Part shown: positions 7,607 through 16,935 of the stretch, one piece after another
Position numbering within the stretch: position 1 is the first letter of the stretch
How the letters are laid out: each line of letters begins with the position of its first letter
Source of the DNA: Rhodopseudomonas palustris
GTDB taxonomy: Bacteria > Pseudomonadota > Alphaproteobacteria > Rhizobiales > Xanthobacteraceae
Length of the DNA: 64,000 nt
Direction: 5' to 3'
Assembly: GCF_013415845.1 (NCBI RefSeq)
Contig: NZ_CP058907.1
Span: 3,534,001 to 3,598,000, forward strand
The notes under the pieces: model-generated
Seen by the model: the letters and a program-made list of their open reading frames with translations, nothing else
Databases searched by the model: none
What the model was told of the DNA's origin: nothing
Made by a program: the position numbers and the translations under genes

Positions 7607-9667
7607 ATGCAGCCTCCTTCCAGTCCTGCCGTGAGTCAGAGCGAGGCACGCTATCGTGCGCTGTTCGAGGCGATCGACGACGGCTTCTGCATCATCGAAT
7701 TCTTCGACGGCCCGCACGGCCCGCTCAGCGACTATCGCCATATCGAAGCCAACGCCGGCTACGAGAAGCAGACCGGGATTCCCAACATCATCGGCAGGAC
7801 CTTGCGCGATCTCGTGCCCGACGAAGCCGATGGCTGGGCGGAACTGTATCGCAGCGTGCTACTGACCGGCCGGCCGCTTCATTTCGAGCGCGAATTCCTC
7901 GCGGTGAATCGCATTATCGAAGTGTCGGCGACGCGGATCGAGCCGCCGGAGCTACGCCAGGTGTCGGTGCTGTTCCGCGACATCACCGCGCGCAAGCGTG
8001 CCGAAGCGGCGCTGCGCGATAGCGAGCAGCTGGCACGCGAGAACGTGCAGCGGGTGCAGCTCGCGCTCGCCGCCGGTGCGATCATCGGCACCTGGCTGTG
8101 GGATCTGCCGAGCGACCGCTTCACCGTCGACGAAGCATTCGCGCGCGCCTTCGGTCTCGATCCGGCGCTCGGCCGCGATGGCCTCAGCCTGGCGCAAATC
8201 GTCGCCACCGTGCATCCCGATGATCGGGCCGGACTCGCGGCCGCGATCGAGGAAGCGATCAAGCGCGGCGGACCTTACGCGCATCAGTACCGGGTGCGCC
8301 GCGCCGACGGCAAGTACTACTGGCTCGAAGCCAACGGCCGCGTCGAGCATGGCCCCGACGGCACGCCGCTCAGCTTCCCCGGCGTGCTGATCGATGTCGA
8401 CGACCGCCGCGCGCTGGTGGCCGAACGCGACCGCGCCATCGCCGAGCTGCGCGCGCTGAACGAGACGCTGGAGCAGCGCGTCGCCGAAGCCCGTGCCGAG
8501 CTGTTGCGCTCCGCCGAGCAGCTGCGCCAGTCGCAGAAGATGGAAGCGGTCGGCCAGCTCACCGGCGGGCTGGCGCACGACTTCAACAATCTGCTCGCCG
8601 GCATCTCCGGCAGCCTCGAACTGATGAGTTCGCGGATCCGCCAGGGCCGGGTCGGCGAGATCGAAAAATACGTGGTGGCGGCGCAAGGCGCGGTGAAGCG
8701 TGCGGCATCGCTGACCCACCGCCTGCTCGCCTTCGCGCGGCGCCAGACGCTGACGCCGACCGCCGCCAACGTCAACCGGCTGGTCAGCGGCATGATCGAC
8801 CTGATCCAGCGCAGCGTCGGCCCAGGCATCGACGTGCAGCATGTCGGCGCCGCCGGGCTGTGGAGCGTGCTGGTCGACGTGCCGCAGCTGGAAAGCGCGC
8901 TGCTCAATCTGTGTATCAACGCCCGCGATGCGATGCCGAACGGCGGCAAGATCACGATCGAAACCGGCAATCGCTGGATCGACCGGTCGCAGTCGCGGCT
9001 GTACGACATCCCGACCGGGCAGTACGTGTCGCTGTGCGTCTCCGACACCGGCACCGGCATGACGCCCGACGTGATCGCCAAGGCGTTCGATCCATTCTTC
9101 ACCACCAAGCCGATCGGCCAGGGCACCGGGCTCGGGCTGTCGATGATCTACGGCTTCGCGCAGCAGTCCGGCGGCCAGGTGCGGATCTATTCCGAGGTCG
9201 GCCAGGGCACGATGGTGTGTATCTATCTGCCGCGGCACCGCGGCGAGGCTGCCGAGGACGAGCGCTTCCCCGACTCCACCGAGATTCCGTTCGCCCACAC
9301 CGGCGAGACCGTGATGGTGGTCGACGACGAGCCCACGGTGCGGATGCTGGTCGCCGACGTGCTCGAAGACCTCGGTTACACCGCGCTGGAGGCCTCCGAC
9401 AGCGTCGGCGGCCTGAAGCTGCTGCAATCCGACGCACGGATCGACCTGCTGGTCACCGACGTCGGCCTGCCCGGCGGCATGAATGGCCGCCAGCTCGCCG
9501 ATGCGGCCCGCCAGATCCGCCCCGGCCTCAACGTGCTGTTCATCACCGGCTTCGCCGAAAACGCACTGCTCAACAACGGCCAGCTCGAACCCGGCATGGC
9601 GGTGCTGACCAAGCCGTTCGCGGTGGACACCCTCGCGGCGCGAATCCGCGAGCTGATCGGGAAGTAG
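7607..9667 (+). CDS. PAS-domain hybrid histidine kinase with C-terminal receiver
   Basis: 686 residues without membrane segments, so a cytoplasmic sensor. Domain order: PAS (about 10-130, EARYRALFEAIDDGFCIIEFFDG), PAS/PAC (about 145-270, HPDDRAGL, YRVRRADGKYYWLEANGR), coiled coil (275-310), HisKA with phosphoacceptor His324 in GGLAHDFNN, and HATPase_c with N box NLCINARDAMPNGG (434-447), G1 DTGTGM (480-485) and G2 GTGLGL (506-511). The receiver starts at VMVVDDEP (569-576), with acceptor Asp618 in LLVTDVG and Lys669. All catalytic residues are present. The ATG at 7607 is preferred to a TTG 12 bases upstream. No response regulator is adjacent, so the downstream partner is unknown. Confidence 0.92.
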   Translation: MQPPSSPAVSQSEARYRALFEAIDDGFCIIEFFDGPHGPLSDYRHIEANAGYEKQTGIPNIIGRTLRDLVPDEADGWAELYRSVLLTGRPLHFEREFLAVNRIIEVSATRIEPPELRQVSVLFRDITARKRAEAALRDSEQLARENVQRVQLALAAGAIIGTWLWDLPSDRFTVDEAFARAFGLDPALGRDGLSLAQIVATVHPDDRAGLAAAIEEAIKRGGPYAHQYRVRRADGKYYWLEANGRVEHGPDGTPLSFPGVLIDVDDRRALVAERDRAIAELRALNETLEQRVAEARAELLRSAEQLRQSQKMEAVGQLTGGLAHDFNNLLAGISGSLELMSSRIRQGRVGEIEKYVVAAQGAVKRAASLTHRLLAFARRQTLTPTAANVNRLVSGMIDLIQRSVGPGIDVQHVGAAGLWSVLVDVPQLESALLNLCINARDAMPNGGKITIETGNRWIDRSQSRLYDIPTGQYVSLCVSDTGTGMTPDVIAKAFDPFFTTKPIGQGTGLGLSMIYGFAQQSGGQVRIYSEVGQGTMVCIYLPRHRGEAAEDERFPDSTEIPFAHTGETVMVVDDEPTVRMLVADVLEDLGYTALEASDSVGGLKLLQSDARIDLLVTDVGLPGGMNGRQLADAARQIRPGLNVLFITGFAENALLNNGQLEPGMAVLTKPFAVDTLAARIRELIGK

Positions 9668-9689
9668 CAAGGTCGTTCAAACGCATCAT

Positions 9690-9775
9690 GTAGCCCGGAT
9701 GGAGCGAAGCGAAATCCGAGGACCGAACTGGTGGGAAGTCCGATCCCCGCATATCGCTGCGCTCATGCGAGCTAC
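9690..9775. repeat. dispersed palindromic repeat, complete unit
   Basis: Starts gtagcccggatggagcg and ends cgctcatgcgagctac, with the outer arms complementary (gtagc/gctac). It is the best preserved copy of the family also found at 2545-2696 and 4196-4226, and lies between two convergent genes. Confidence 0.75.
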
Positions 9776-9794
9776 CGCCGGCTAAGGCGCGGCA

Positions 9795-11003
9795 TCAAGT
9801 GCCGCGCAGCATTTCGCTGACCACCACCCAATCGTTGCCGTTGAACTCCAAGAGATAGCCGTCCTTGATCGGGCGGAAGTCGGTCGGCGAGGTGTTCAGC
9901 GTGATGCCGGGCAGCAACAGCGACAGCGGCACGTTCTTCATACTTGCCGCCTGCCGCATGATGTTGTCGCGGGAAAGATCGTTGCCGCACTGCTTCAGCA
10001 GCGCCACCAGCGCTTCGCCCACCGTGTAGCCGTACACGGTGCCGATGTTGTTCGGGTCGAGGCCCGGCAGCCGCGCCTTCATGAAGGCGATGTAGGCGCT
10101 CATTGCCTTGTCGTCCTTCGGCTCGGCCACATAGGGCTTGAGTGAGCCGAGCGACAGCACGCCCTTGCCAGCGTCGACGCCGGCCGGGTCCATCACGGTG
10201 GCCTTGTTGGCGCAGCCGCTGGCGAGGAAACGGATCGGCCGCCAGCCGATCTCGTGCGCCTTGCGCAGCGCCTGGGCGCAGGCGCGCGGCGTCACGCTGT
10301 AGATCATGAACACGTCGGCCTTGGTGTTGGCGAGCGTCAGCACCTGGGAGTCGACGGTGGGATCGGACACCTCGAAGCTCGATGCCAGCGCGATCGCCTT
10401 GTCGGCGTCGGGGCCGAGGGCATCCTTGACGCCGCGCATGAAGTCCTTGCCGGCATCGTCGTTCTGATACAGCACCGCGAACCGCGCGTTCGGGTTCTTG
10501 GCGCGCGCATAGGCGACCTCGATCTTGGCCTCGCTCATGTAGTTCGGCGCCCAAGGCAGCGCCATCGACCACGGCATGTTGGCGGGATCGTTCCACTTCG
10601 ACGCCGAGCTGATCAGGAAGATCTGCGGCACCTTGTTGGTGTTGAGATATTTGGCGATCGCCGAACTCGGCGCGGTGCCCATGGTGGCGGCGATGAACGC
10701 GACGCCGTCGCCTTCGACCAGCCGGCGCGTCGCTTCCATGGTTTTCGGCGGCGAGAAGCCGTCGTCGAGCGAGATCATCGTGATCTTGCGGCCATTCACG
10801 CCGCCCTGCTCGTTGACCTGATCGAGATAGGCGGCAATCGCCTTGCCGGTCGAGCTGAGGGCCGACGCCGGCCCGCTATACGGCATGGTGTTGCCGATCT
10901 TGATCTCGGTGGCGGTGACGCCGGGCGTATTCTGCTGCGCCTGCGCCGCTGTGGCGAGCGCAGCCGCAAAAGCGGCACCGAGCCAGAGCCGAAGACTCCT
11001 CAT
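9795..11003 (-). CDS. branched-chain-amino-acid-type ABC transporter substrate-binding protein
   Basis: 402 residues. MRSLRLWLGAAFAAALATAAQAQ is a signal peptide, so the protein is periplasmic. The mature part opens with VTATEIKIGNTMPYSGPAS and continues with AYLDQVNEQGGVNGRKI, the hallmark of the type I periplasmic-binding fold (Peripla_BP_6, LivK/AmiC family). The start is supported by CAGGGAGAGAACAG upstream. No permease or ATPase genes are next to it, so it is an orphan that either serves a distant transporter or senses ligand. In this bacterial group LivK relatives often bind aromatic acids rather than amino acids, so the ligand is open. Confidence 0.92.
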   Translation of the reverse strand: MRSLRLWLGAAFAAALATAAQAQQNTPGVTATEIKIGNTMPYSGPASALSSTGKAIAAYLDQVNEQGGVNGRKITMISLDDGFSPPKTMEATRRLVEGDGVAFIAATMGTAPSSAIAKYLNTNKVPQIFLISSASKWNDPANMPWSMALPWAPNYMSEAKIEVAYARAKNPNARFAVLYQNDDAGKDFMRGVKDALGPDADKAIALASSFEVSDPTVDSQVLTLANTKADVFMIYSVTPRACAQALRKAHEIGWRPIRFLASGCANKATVMDPAGVDAGKGVLSLGSLKPYVAEPKDDKAMSAYIAFMKARLPGLDPNNIGTVYGYTVGEALVALLKQCGNDLSRDNIMRQAASMKNVPLSLLLPGITLNTSPTDFRPIKDGYLLEFNGNDWVVVSEMLRGT

Positions 11004-11108
11004 CTGTTCTCTCCCTGTTGTTTTGTTGCGATGCGGTGATCGCTTTTGTTTTTCAAGGAGGATGGAAACCGGAACTAACCGGGTCTTGCGCGCAGCCGCT
11101 GTATCATC

Positions 11109-11528
11109 TTACTCGCCGATGATCTTGATCAGCACGCGCTTGCGGCGGCCGCCGTCGAACTCGCCGTAGAAGATCTGCTCCCAGGGGCCGAAATCGAGCC
11201 GGCCTTCGGTGATCGCCACCACCACTTCGCGGCCCATCACCTGGCGTTTCATATGCGCGTCGGCGTTGTCTTCGCCAGTGCGGTTGTGGCGATAGGACGA
11301 CACCGGCTCGTGCGGCGCGAGCTGCTCGAGCCATTTCTCGTAATCGGCGTGCAGCCCGCTTTCGTCGTCGTTGATGAACACCGACGCGGTGATGTGCATG
11401 GCATTGACCAGCACCAGGCCCTCGCGCACGCCGCTGTCGCGCAGCGCCTGCTCAACCTCGCCGGTGATGTTGATGAACGCCCGGCGCCCCGGGGTCTGAA
11501 ACCACAGCTCCTTGCGATACGACTTCAT
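11109..11528 (-). CDS. YjbQ/UPF0047 family protein
   Basis: 139 residues, the usual length of the family. It shows the conserved blocks [34 protein letters not shown], the His/Asp-rich [15 protein letters not shown] and the C-terminal [23 protein letters not shown]. Conserved histidines suggest a metal or phosphate site. E. coli YjbQ has weak thiamine phosphate synthase activity, but the cellular role is unsettled. The ATG is preceded by AAAAGGAGAGCCGCG, a good ribosome-binding site. It lies about 105 bp downstream-side of the LivK-like gene start, on the same strand. Confidence 0.93.
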   Translation of the reverse strand: MKSYRKELWFQTPGRRAFINITGEVEQALRDSGVREGLVLVNAMHITASVFINDDESGLHADYEKWLEQLAPHEPVSSYRHNRTGEDNADAHMKRQVMGREVVVAITEGRLDFGPWEQIFYGEFDGGRRKRVLIKIIGE

Positions 11529-11597
11529 CGCGCGGCTCTCCTTTTGCGTGGAATTGGTTGCGGCCGACCATGCGGCGGCCGCGGCGCGGCGTAAAGC

Positions 11598-13568
11598 CTA
11601 GGCCAGCTGCCGCTCGCTGCGCCGCTCCTCATCGAGCCCGGCGAGCCACGCCACCGCGTCGGCGGCGCGCATCGGGCGGCCGTACAACCAGCCCTGGCCG
11701 TAAGAGCAGCCGAGCATCCGCAGCGTCTCGGCCTCGCCCTGGCTCTCAACGCCCTCGGCGATGATGCGGTGGCCGAGCGGCCGCGCCACCGCGGTGATCG
11801 CGGCGATCAGCTGCTGGTTCTGCCGGTTGGCGCTGACGCCGTGCACGAACGAGCGGTCGATCTTGATGGTGTCGAGGGCGATGCTCATCAAATTCGAGAT
11901 CGACGAATGGCCGACGCCGAAATCGTCGATCGCCAGCCCAAAGCCGTAATGCTCGATGCGCTGCAATTCGCGGGCGCACTGCTTGGGATCGAACAGGGCT
12001 TCTTCGGTGATCTCGATCTCGACCCGCCGCGGATCAATGCCGTGACGCTGCGTCAGGTCCATCAGGATCTTGGCCGGCGAATGCAGCGTCAGTTCGCGTG
12101 GCGAGACGTTGACCGCGACATTGACCGGCGGCGCGCCGCTGGCGTCGAGCGCCCGCAGGAAGTTGCATGCCGCGTCGCCGATGAACGAAAGCAGCCGCGC
12201 CGACAACTGCAGCCGGATCGCGGCGTGAATGATGTCCGGCGGCGGGATCAGCCCGGCGGTCGGATGGCGCCAGCGCAGCAGCGCCTCGAAGCCGACCACC
12301 TGCCCGGTGGCGAGCACCACCTGCGGCTGGAACTCGAGATGCAGTTCGCCGCGCGCCAGCGCGCCCGGCAGGTCGCCGTCGATGCAGCGCTGCAGCAGAA
12401 ACTCCTCCTGCATCCGCGCGTCGAACAGCCGGATGCAGGCGCGGCCGTCATCCTTGGCGCGATACAGCGCGGCGTCGGCGCGCGAGAACACGTCCTCGAC
12501 ATCGATCGGGCCACCCGGATGCGCAGCAATGCCGATCGAGCAAGTGATCGCCAACGGCTGGCCCGAGACCTGCAGCGGACGCGTCAGCGCGCCGCTCAGC
12601 CGCCGCGCCAGAGACAGCGCGCGCGCCGCGACGTCATCGCCCTTCAACACCACGATGAACTCGTCGCCGCCGAGCCGCACCGGCAGATCGTGCGGCCCGC
12701 ACGACGAGCGCAGCAGATCGGCGACCGCCGCGATCACGCGGTCGCCGGCGTCGTGGCCTCGGGTGTCGTTGATGATCTTGAAGTTGTCGACGTCGAACAG
12801 CACGAAGGCGACGCCCTGCCCGGAGCGGCACGCGTCCGCCGCAGCGTCGCGGAAGTGACTGCGGTTGGCGAGCCCGGTGAGCGGATCGGCCCGCGCGATC
12901 TGCTCCAGCGCGCGATTGGAATTCAGCACTTCGTTGTTGGCGCTCGCCAGCGAATTGGCGAGATCGGTCGCCTCCAGCGCGGTCATCTGGCTGGCGGTGA
13001 ACTCACGCTCGCCGCCGATCGCGGCGCGAAACAGCATGAAGGTGAGGAACACACCGTCGAGCGCGATGATGTAGTCGGAGCTGTCGCCGGACATCATGAT
13101 CCGGAACAGCGTCGCAGCCATCACCGGCGTCGCAAAGGCGAGCGAGACGGGGGAATAGGCGGCGCCCTGAATGATCGCGCCGGTGGTGGCACCGATCATG
13201 ATGAAGGTGATGTAGTCGAGGCCGTGCTGGGTGGAGAATACGCCGACCGCGGCCGGCACAAAGCCCCACAACAGACCGCTGGCGAGCGCCAGCAGCGTCA
13301 GGTGGCGCAGCACCTGATACGGCGCGGTGTCGACTGCCCCGCTCGCTGCCAATCGCGATACCCACCACGCCCGGAACAGTGCCAGCGGGATTGCGACGCC
13401 GAGCCACCACAGGATCGGCGTCTCGCCATTCTCGCGATACAGCAGCGCCGCCAGCGACAGCGCAATCGCGATGTTGGAGATCAAGGTGAGCCGGACATTG
13501 CGCAGCGCCGTGCGGGCCTGGGCCTTGGCGAGGGCGATCGCCTTGAAGCTGCTGTCGGCGCGGGTCAT
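11598..13568 (-). CDS. membrane-anchored GGDEF-EAL protein (c-di-GMP turnover)
   Basis: 656 residues. Five to six hydrophobic segments fill residues 28-185, with no recognised extracellular sensor domain. The GGDEF domain has the intact RLGGDEF at 298-304, so diguanylate cyclase activity is possible. The residues just before it (GPHDLPVR) lack the RxxD inhibitory site, so product feedback at that site is not expected. The EAL domain has EALLRW at 428-433, and further metal-binding residues are seen in VEIEITEEAL and DDFGVGHS (548-555), so phosphodiesterase activity is also possible. The balance of the two activities cannot be predicted. It is the last gene before the RarA gene on the same strand, but separated by about 300 bp. 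Confidence 0.93.
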   Translation of the reverse strand: MTRADSSFKAIALAKAQARTALRNVRLTLISNIAIALSLAALLYRENGETPILWWLGVAIPLALFRAWWVSRLAASGAVDTAPYQVLRHLTLLALASGLLWGFVPAAVGVFSTQHGLDYITFIMIGATTGAIIQGAAYSPVSLAFATPVMAATLFRIMMSGDSSDYIIALDGVFLTFMLFRAAIGGEREFTASQMTALEATDLANSLASANNEVLNSNRALEQIARADPLTGLANRSHFRDAAADACRSGQGVAFVLFDVDNFKIINDTRGHDAGDRVIAAVADLLRSSCGPHDLPVRLGGDEFIVVLKGDDVAARALSLARRLSGALTRPLQVSGQPLAITCSIGIAAHPGGPIDVEDVFSRADAALYRAKDDGRACIRLFDARMQEEFLLQRCIDGDLPGALARGELHLEFQPQVVLATGQVVGFEALLRWRHPTAGLIPPPDIIHAAIRLQLSARLLSFIGDAACNFLRALDASGAPPVNVAVNVSPRELTLHSPAKILMDLTQRHGIDPRRVEIEITEEALFDPKQCARELQRIEHYGFGLAIDDFGVGHSSISNLMSIALDTIKIDRSFVHGVSANRQNQQLIAAITAVARPLGHRIIAEGVESQGEAETLRMLGCSYGQGWLYGRPMRAADAVAWLAGLDEERRSERQLA

Positions 13569-13867
13569 GACGGCAAACTATCGGTGATGAGAAATGCTGC
13601 TGATCTTCACGCCTGCTAATCAACCAGCGGCTTTTTAAGATTAGCTTTGCACGCAGCGGTAAAATGACCGCGCCGTGACAATCCGAACCGATTGGTTTCC
13701 GGTTTGGAAAGATCAGTCACCAAAGCGAGCGCTGAAGACGGCATTCGGCCTTCGCGGGCGCTCCAGGGCCAACATCTCGCTCGGCAACAATCCACTGCAA
13801 CTCATGCGCAGATTGCAAAGGTGATTTGAGCAAAGGGAACTCGCCGCGACTGCGAAGAAGTTGCGAA
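13569..13867. other. intergenic region without recognisable gene
   Basis: About 300 bp between rarA and the GGDEF-EAL gene. Short open frames here have no recognisable protein content. It is somewhat AT-richer near 13620-13720, as expected for the GGDEF-EAL promoter, but I could not identify a convincing -35/-10 pair. Confidence 0.5.
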
Positions 13868-15199
13868 CTAACTGCCCTTTGCGGCCCGCAGCTTGGCCCA
13901 ATAGTCCAACCGTTTGCGGATATCGCGCTCGAAGCCGCGGTCGGGGGGATCGTAGAACGTCTGGCGGCCGAGCGTTTCCGGGAAGTAATCCTGGCCGGAG
14001 AAACCTTCCGGGGTGTCGTGGTCGTACTGATAGCCGGAACCGTACCCCTCGTTCTTCATCAGTCCGGTCGGCGCATTGAGAATGTGCTTGGGCGGCAACA
14101 GCGAGCCAGCCTGCTTAGCGAGCCGCATCGCCGACTTGTAGGCACTGTAGGCGGCGTTGGATTTCGGCGCGGTGGCGACGTAGATAACCGCCTGCGCGAT
14201 CGCCAGTTCGCCCTCCGGGCTGCCGAGGAAATCGTAAGCATCCTTGGCGGCGTTGGCGATCACCAGCGCCTGCGGATCGGCCATGCCGACGTCTTCGACC
14301 GCCATCCGCACCACCCGACGCGCCAGGAACAGCGGGTCCTCGCCGGCATCGAGCATCCGGCACAGATAGTACAGCGCCGCATCCGGATCGGAGCCGCGCA
14401 CCGACTTGTGCAGCGCCGAGATCAGATTGTAGTGGCCGTCGGCGCTCTTGTCGTAGATCGGCGCGCGGCGCTGCAGGATCTCCTGAAGCTGCGCGGCATT
14501 GAACACCTCGCCCTCCCGCGCCGAGCGCCAGACTTCTTCGGCGAGCGTCAGCGAGGCGCGGCCGTCGCCGTCGGCCATTCGCGCCAGCACCGCACGCGCT
14601 TCATCGTCGAGCGGCAGCTTGCGGCCCTCGGCGGCCTCGGCCTTGGAGAACAGCTGTTCGATCGCGGCGGCATCGAGCGGTTTGAAGATCAGCACACGCG
14701 CGCGCGACAACAGCGCCGCGTTGAGTTCGAACGACGGGTTCTCGGTGGTGGCGCCGACCATCACCACGGTGCCGTCTTCCATCACCGGCAGAAACGAGTC
14801 CTGCTGCGCCTTGTTGAAGCGGTGCACCTCGTCGACGAACAGCAGCGTGCCTTTGCCCATCTCGCGGCGGGCGCGCGCAGCGTCGAACACCTTCTTCAGA
14901 TCGGCGACACCGGAGAACACCGCCGAGATCTGCTCGAACTGCAGCTCGGTCGCGTCGGCGAGCAGCCGCGCCACGGTGGTCTTGCCGGTGCCGGGCGGGC
15001 CCCAGAACACCAGCGAGCCGAGCGTGCGGGTCTGCAGCATCCGGGTCAGCGCACCGTCCGGGCCGAGGATGTGATCCTGGCCGACGACGTCGGCGAGCGA
15101 GCGCGGCCGCAACCGATCCGGCAGCGGACGCGGCGCATCGCGCTCGAGGCCGGCGGCGGCAAACAGATTGTCGGAGGCTTGCGGGCGCTTGGGGCTCAT
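13868..15199 (-). CDS. rarA: replication-associated recombination protein A (AAA+ ATPase)
   Basis: 443 residues from the ATG at 15199, chosen over a GTG 30 bases upstream whose GGAGGAG lies directly against the start codon. RarA/MgsA (WRNIP1 in eukaryotes) acts at stalled replication forks. Seen here: the entry DRLRPRSLADVVGQDHILG, Walker A GPPGTGKTT at 67-75, Walker B LLFVDEVHRFNKAQQD near 119-134, sensor 1 GATTENPSFE, and the C-terminal MgsA tetramerisation region (HYNLISALHKSVRGSDPDAALYYL). All motifs of an active enzyme are present. Spacing to its neighbours suggests a separate transcription unit. Confidence 0.95.
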   Translation of the reverse strand: MSPKRPQASDNLFAAAGLERDAPRPLPDRLRPRSLADVVGQDHILGPDGALTRMLQTRTLGSLVFWGPPGTGKTTVARLLADATELQFEQISAVFSGVADLKKVFDAARARREMGKGTLLFVDEVHRFNKAQQDSFLPVMEDGTVVMVGATTENPSFELNAALLSRARVLIFKPLDAAAIEQLFSKAEAAEGRKLPLDDEARAVLARMADGDGRASLTLAEEVWRSAREGEVFNAAQLQEILQRRAPIYDKSADGHYNLISALHKSVRGSDPDAALYYLCRMLDAGEDPLFLARRVVRMAVEDVGMADPQALVIANAAKDAYDFLGSPEGELAIAQAVIYVATAPKSNAAYSAYKSAMRLAKQAGSLLPPKHILNAPTGLMKNEGYGSGYQYDHDTPEGFSGQDYFPETLGRQTFYDPPDRGFERDIRKRLDYWAKLRAAKGS

Positions 15200-15251
15200 G
15201 CCGCCGCCCTCTGTTTGAAGGAAGGACACCTCCTCCGAGCCGCAGCAAGCT

Positions 15252-15417
15252 CCTTCTCCCCGCGCGCGGGGAGAAGGGTGGGATGAGGGGGCGTTTCCGC
15301 GTGGCCGAGCCGCGCGGCTGTTACCAATCGCTGAAGCTCGGCCACGTGGAGGCGCCCCCTCACCCGCTCATCGAACTGCGTTCGATGAGCGACCTCTCCC
15401 CGCACGCGGGGAGAGGT
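15252..15417. repeat. composite nested palindromic repeat
   Basis: Two hairpins, ccttctcccc-6-ggggagaagg (15252-15277) and acctctcccc-6-ggggagaggt (15392-15417), flank a further inverted pair (gagggggcgtttccgcg near 15286 against its near-complement ending cgccccctc near 15362) and a small hairpin (gctcatcgaa...ttcgatgagc at 15366-15390). The whole lies in the gap between rarA and the protease gene. It looks like a non-autonomous palindromic element. Confidence 0.65.
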
Positions 15418-15461
15418 GAAGGCGCGCGCGGTGCCACGAGACATCAGCGGATCGCTGCGGC

Positions 15462-16853
15462 TCATCCGCCGAGCGTGACTTGGATTTGCTGGCCGCCGCG
15501 GACCAGCATGATGCGCCACAGCCGCGCCGTCTGGCCGGCGACGCGTTCGAGGTCGCTGGTCTTGCCGATCCGGGTGTTGTTGACCGCGACGATGATGTCG
15601 CCCTTCTGGAATCCGACATTCGCGGCGGTGCTGTCGTCGGGAAGATCGGTGACCACGACGCCTTCGACGCTCGGATCGAGCCGCATTTCGTCGGCGATCG
15701 CCGGCGAGATGTTGGCGATCTTGGCGCCCTGGAACGGCGAGCGCGAGGTGATCACCAGCTCGTCGCGGCCGGAGTCCGGCGCGGTTTCGAGCGGGATCGA
15801 CAGCTTCACCGCCTTGCCGCTGCGCTGCACTTCGAGCTGCGCGGCACCGCCGAGCGGACGGGTCGCAAACCGATAATCGAACGCGTTGGGATCATCGATC
15901 GCAAAGCCGTCGATCGACACGATCAGGTCGGACAGCTTCAGCCCTGCCCGCTCCGCCGGGCTGCCCTTGGTGACGCTGGCGACCAGCGCACCGCCCGGCC
16001 GCTTCAGCCCGAGGGTCTCGGCGATCTCCGGGCTCACCGCCTGCAGCCGCGCGCCGAGCCACGGCCGCTTCACGGCCTTGCCGCCGCTCTTGGCCGAGGC
16101 GACCACGACGCGCACCATGTTGGCGGGGATTGCGAAGCCGATCCCCTGCGAGCCGCCCGAGCGCGAGAAGATCGCGGTGTTGATACCAACCAGCTTGCCC
16201 GAGACGTCGACCAGCGCGCCGCCGGAATTGCCCGGGTTGATCGCCGCGTCGGTCTGAATGAAGAACTGATAGTCGGTGATGCCGACCTGGGTGCGCGCCA
16301 GCGCCGAGACGATGCCGTGAGTGACGGTCTGGCCGACGCCGAACGGATTGCCGATCGCCAGCACCACGTCACCGACCAGCAGGTCGTCGGAGTTGGCGAA
16401 GTCGAGGGTGGGGAATTTCTCGCTGGTGTCCTTGAGCCGTAGCACCGCAAGATCGGTGCGGCTGTCCTTCAGCACGATCTCGGCTTCGAACTCGCGCTTG
16501 TCGGCAAGCGCGACCTTGACCTGATCAGCTCCCTCGATGACGTGATTGTTGGTGACGACGAGGCCCGAGGCATCGACCATCACACCCGAGCCGAGCGAGC
16601 GCTGGATCTGCTCCGGCTGGCCGGGCACGCCGAAGAACCGGCGGAAGATCGGATCTTCCAGCAGCGGATTGCGGTTCTGCACCACCTTGGCGGCATAGAC
16701 GTTCACGACCGCCGGCTGCACATGCTGCACGATCGGCGCGTAGGACAGCTTCAGCTCCGCCGGCGACGACGGCACCCGCCGGTCCTGCGCCGCGAGCGGC
16801 GTGGTGAGAGCGAGTGACACACAGAGGACGGCGAACGTGCGGATCGGGTTCAT
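15462..16853 (-). CDS. periplasmic Do/HtrA-family serine protease
   Basis: 463 residues. The N-terminus MNPIRTFAVLCVSLALTTPLAAQ is a signal peptide with cleavage after AAQ or nearby. The trypsin-like domain carries the triad His104 (VVTNNHVIEG), Asp134 (SRTDLAVL) and Ser210 (INPGNSGGAL). Two PDZ regions follow, the first around RPWLGARLQAVSPEIAETLGL and the second around SPAIADEMRLDPSVEGVVVTDL. HtrA/DegP proteases degrade or refold damaged envelope proteins. The protein is slightly shorter than E. coli DegP and closer in arrangement to DegQ/DegS-like alphaproteobacterial members. No sigma-E site was identified upstream. Confidence 0.93.
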   Translation of the reverse strand: MNPIRTFAVLCVSLALTTPLAAQDRRVPSSPAELKLSYAPIVQHVQPAVVNVYAAKVVQNRNPLLEDPIFRRFFGVPGQPEQIQRSLGSGVMVDASGLVVTNNHVIEGADQVKVALADKREFEAEIVLKDSRTDLAVLRLKDTSEKFPTLDFANSDDLLVGDVVLAIGNPFGVGQTVTHGIVSALARTQVGITDYQFFIQTDAAINPGNSGGALVDVSGKLVGINTAIFSRSGGSQGIGFAIPANMVRVVVASAKSGGKAVKRPWLGARLQAVSPEIAETLGLKRPGGALVASVTKGSPAERAGLKLSDLIVSIDGFAIDDPNAFDYRFATRPLGGAAQLEVQRSGKAVKLSIPLETAPDSGRDELVITSRSPFQGAKIANISPAIADEMRLDPSVEGVVVTDLPDDSTAANVGFQKGDIIVAVNNTRIGKTSDLERVAGQTARLWRIMLVRGGQQIQVTLGG

Positions 16854-16935
16854 GCGGGAATCCGTTACAGGGGCATCTAGGGCGCAGCAGATATAGTCCG
16901 CCGGCCCAGCCAGGAGAAGGAAAAGCGGCCGGCGC

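Noticed and set aside
13826..15286. Plus-strand open frame of 486 codons opposite rarA
   Set aside because: Same shadow effect; the minus strand carries all AAA+ motifs of RarA.
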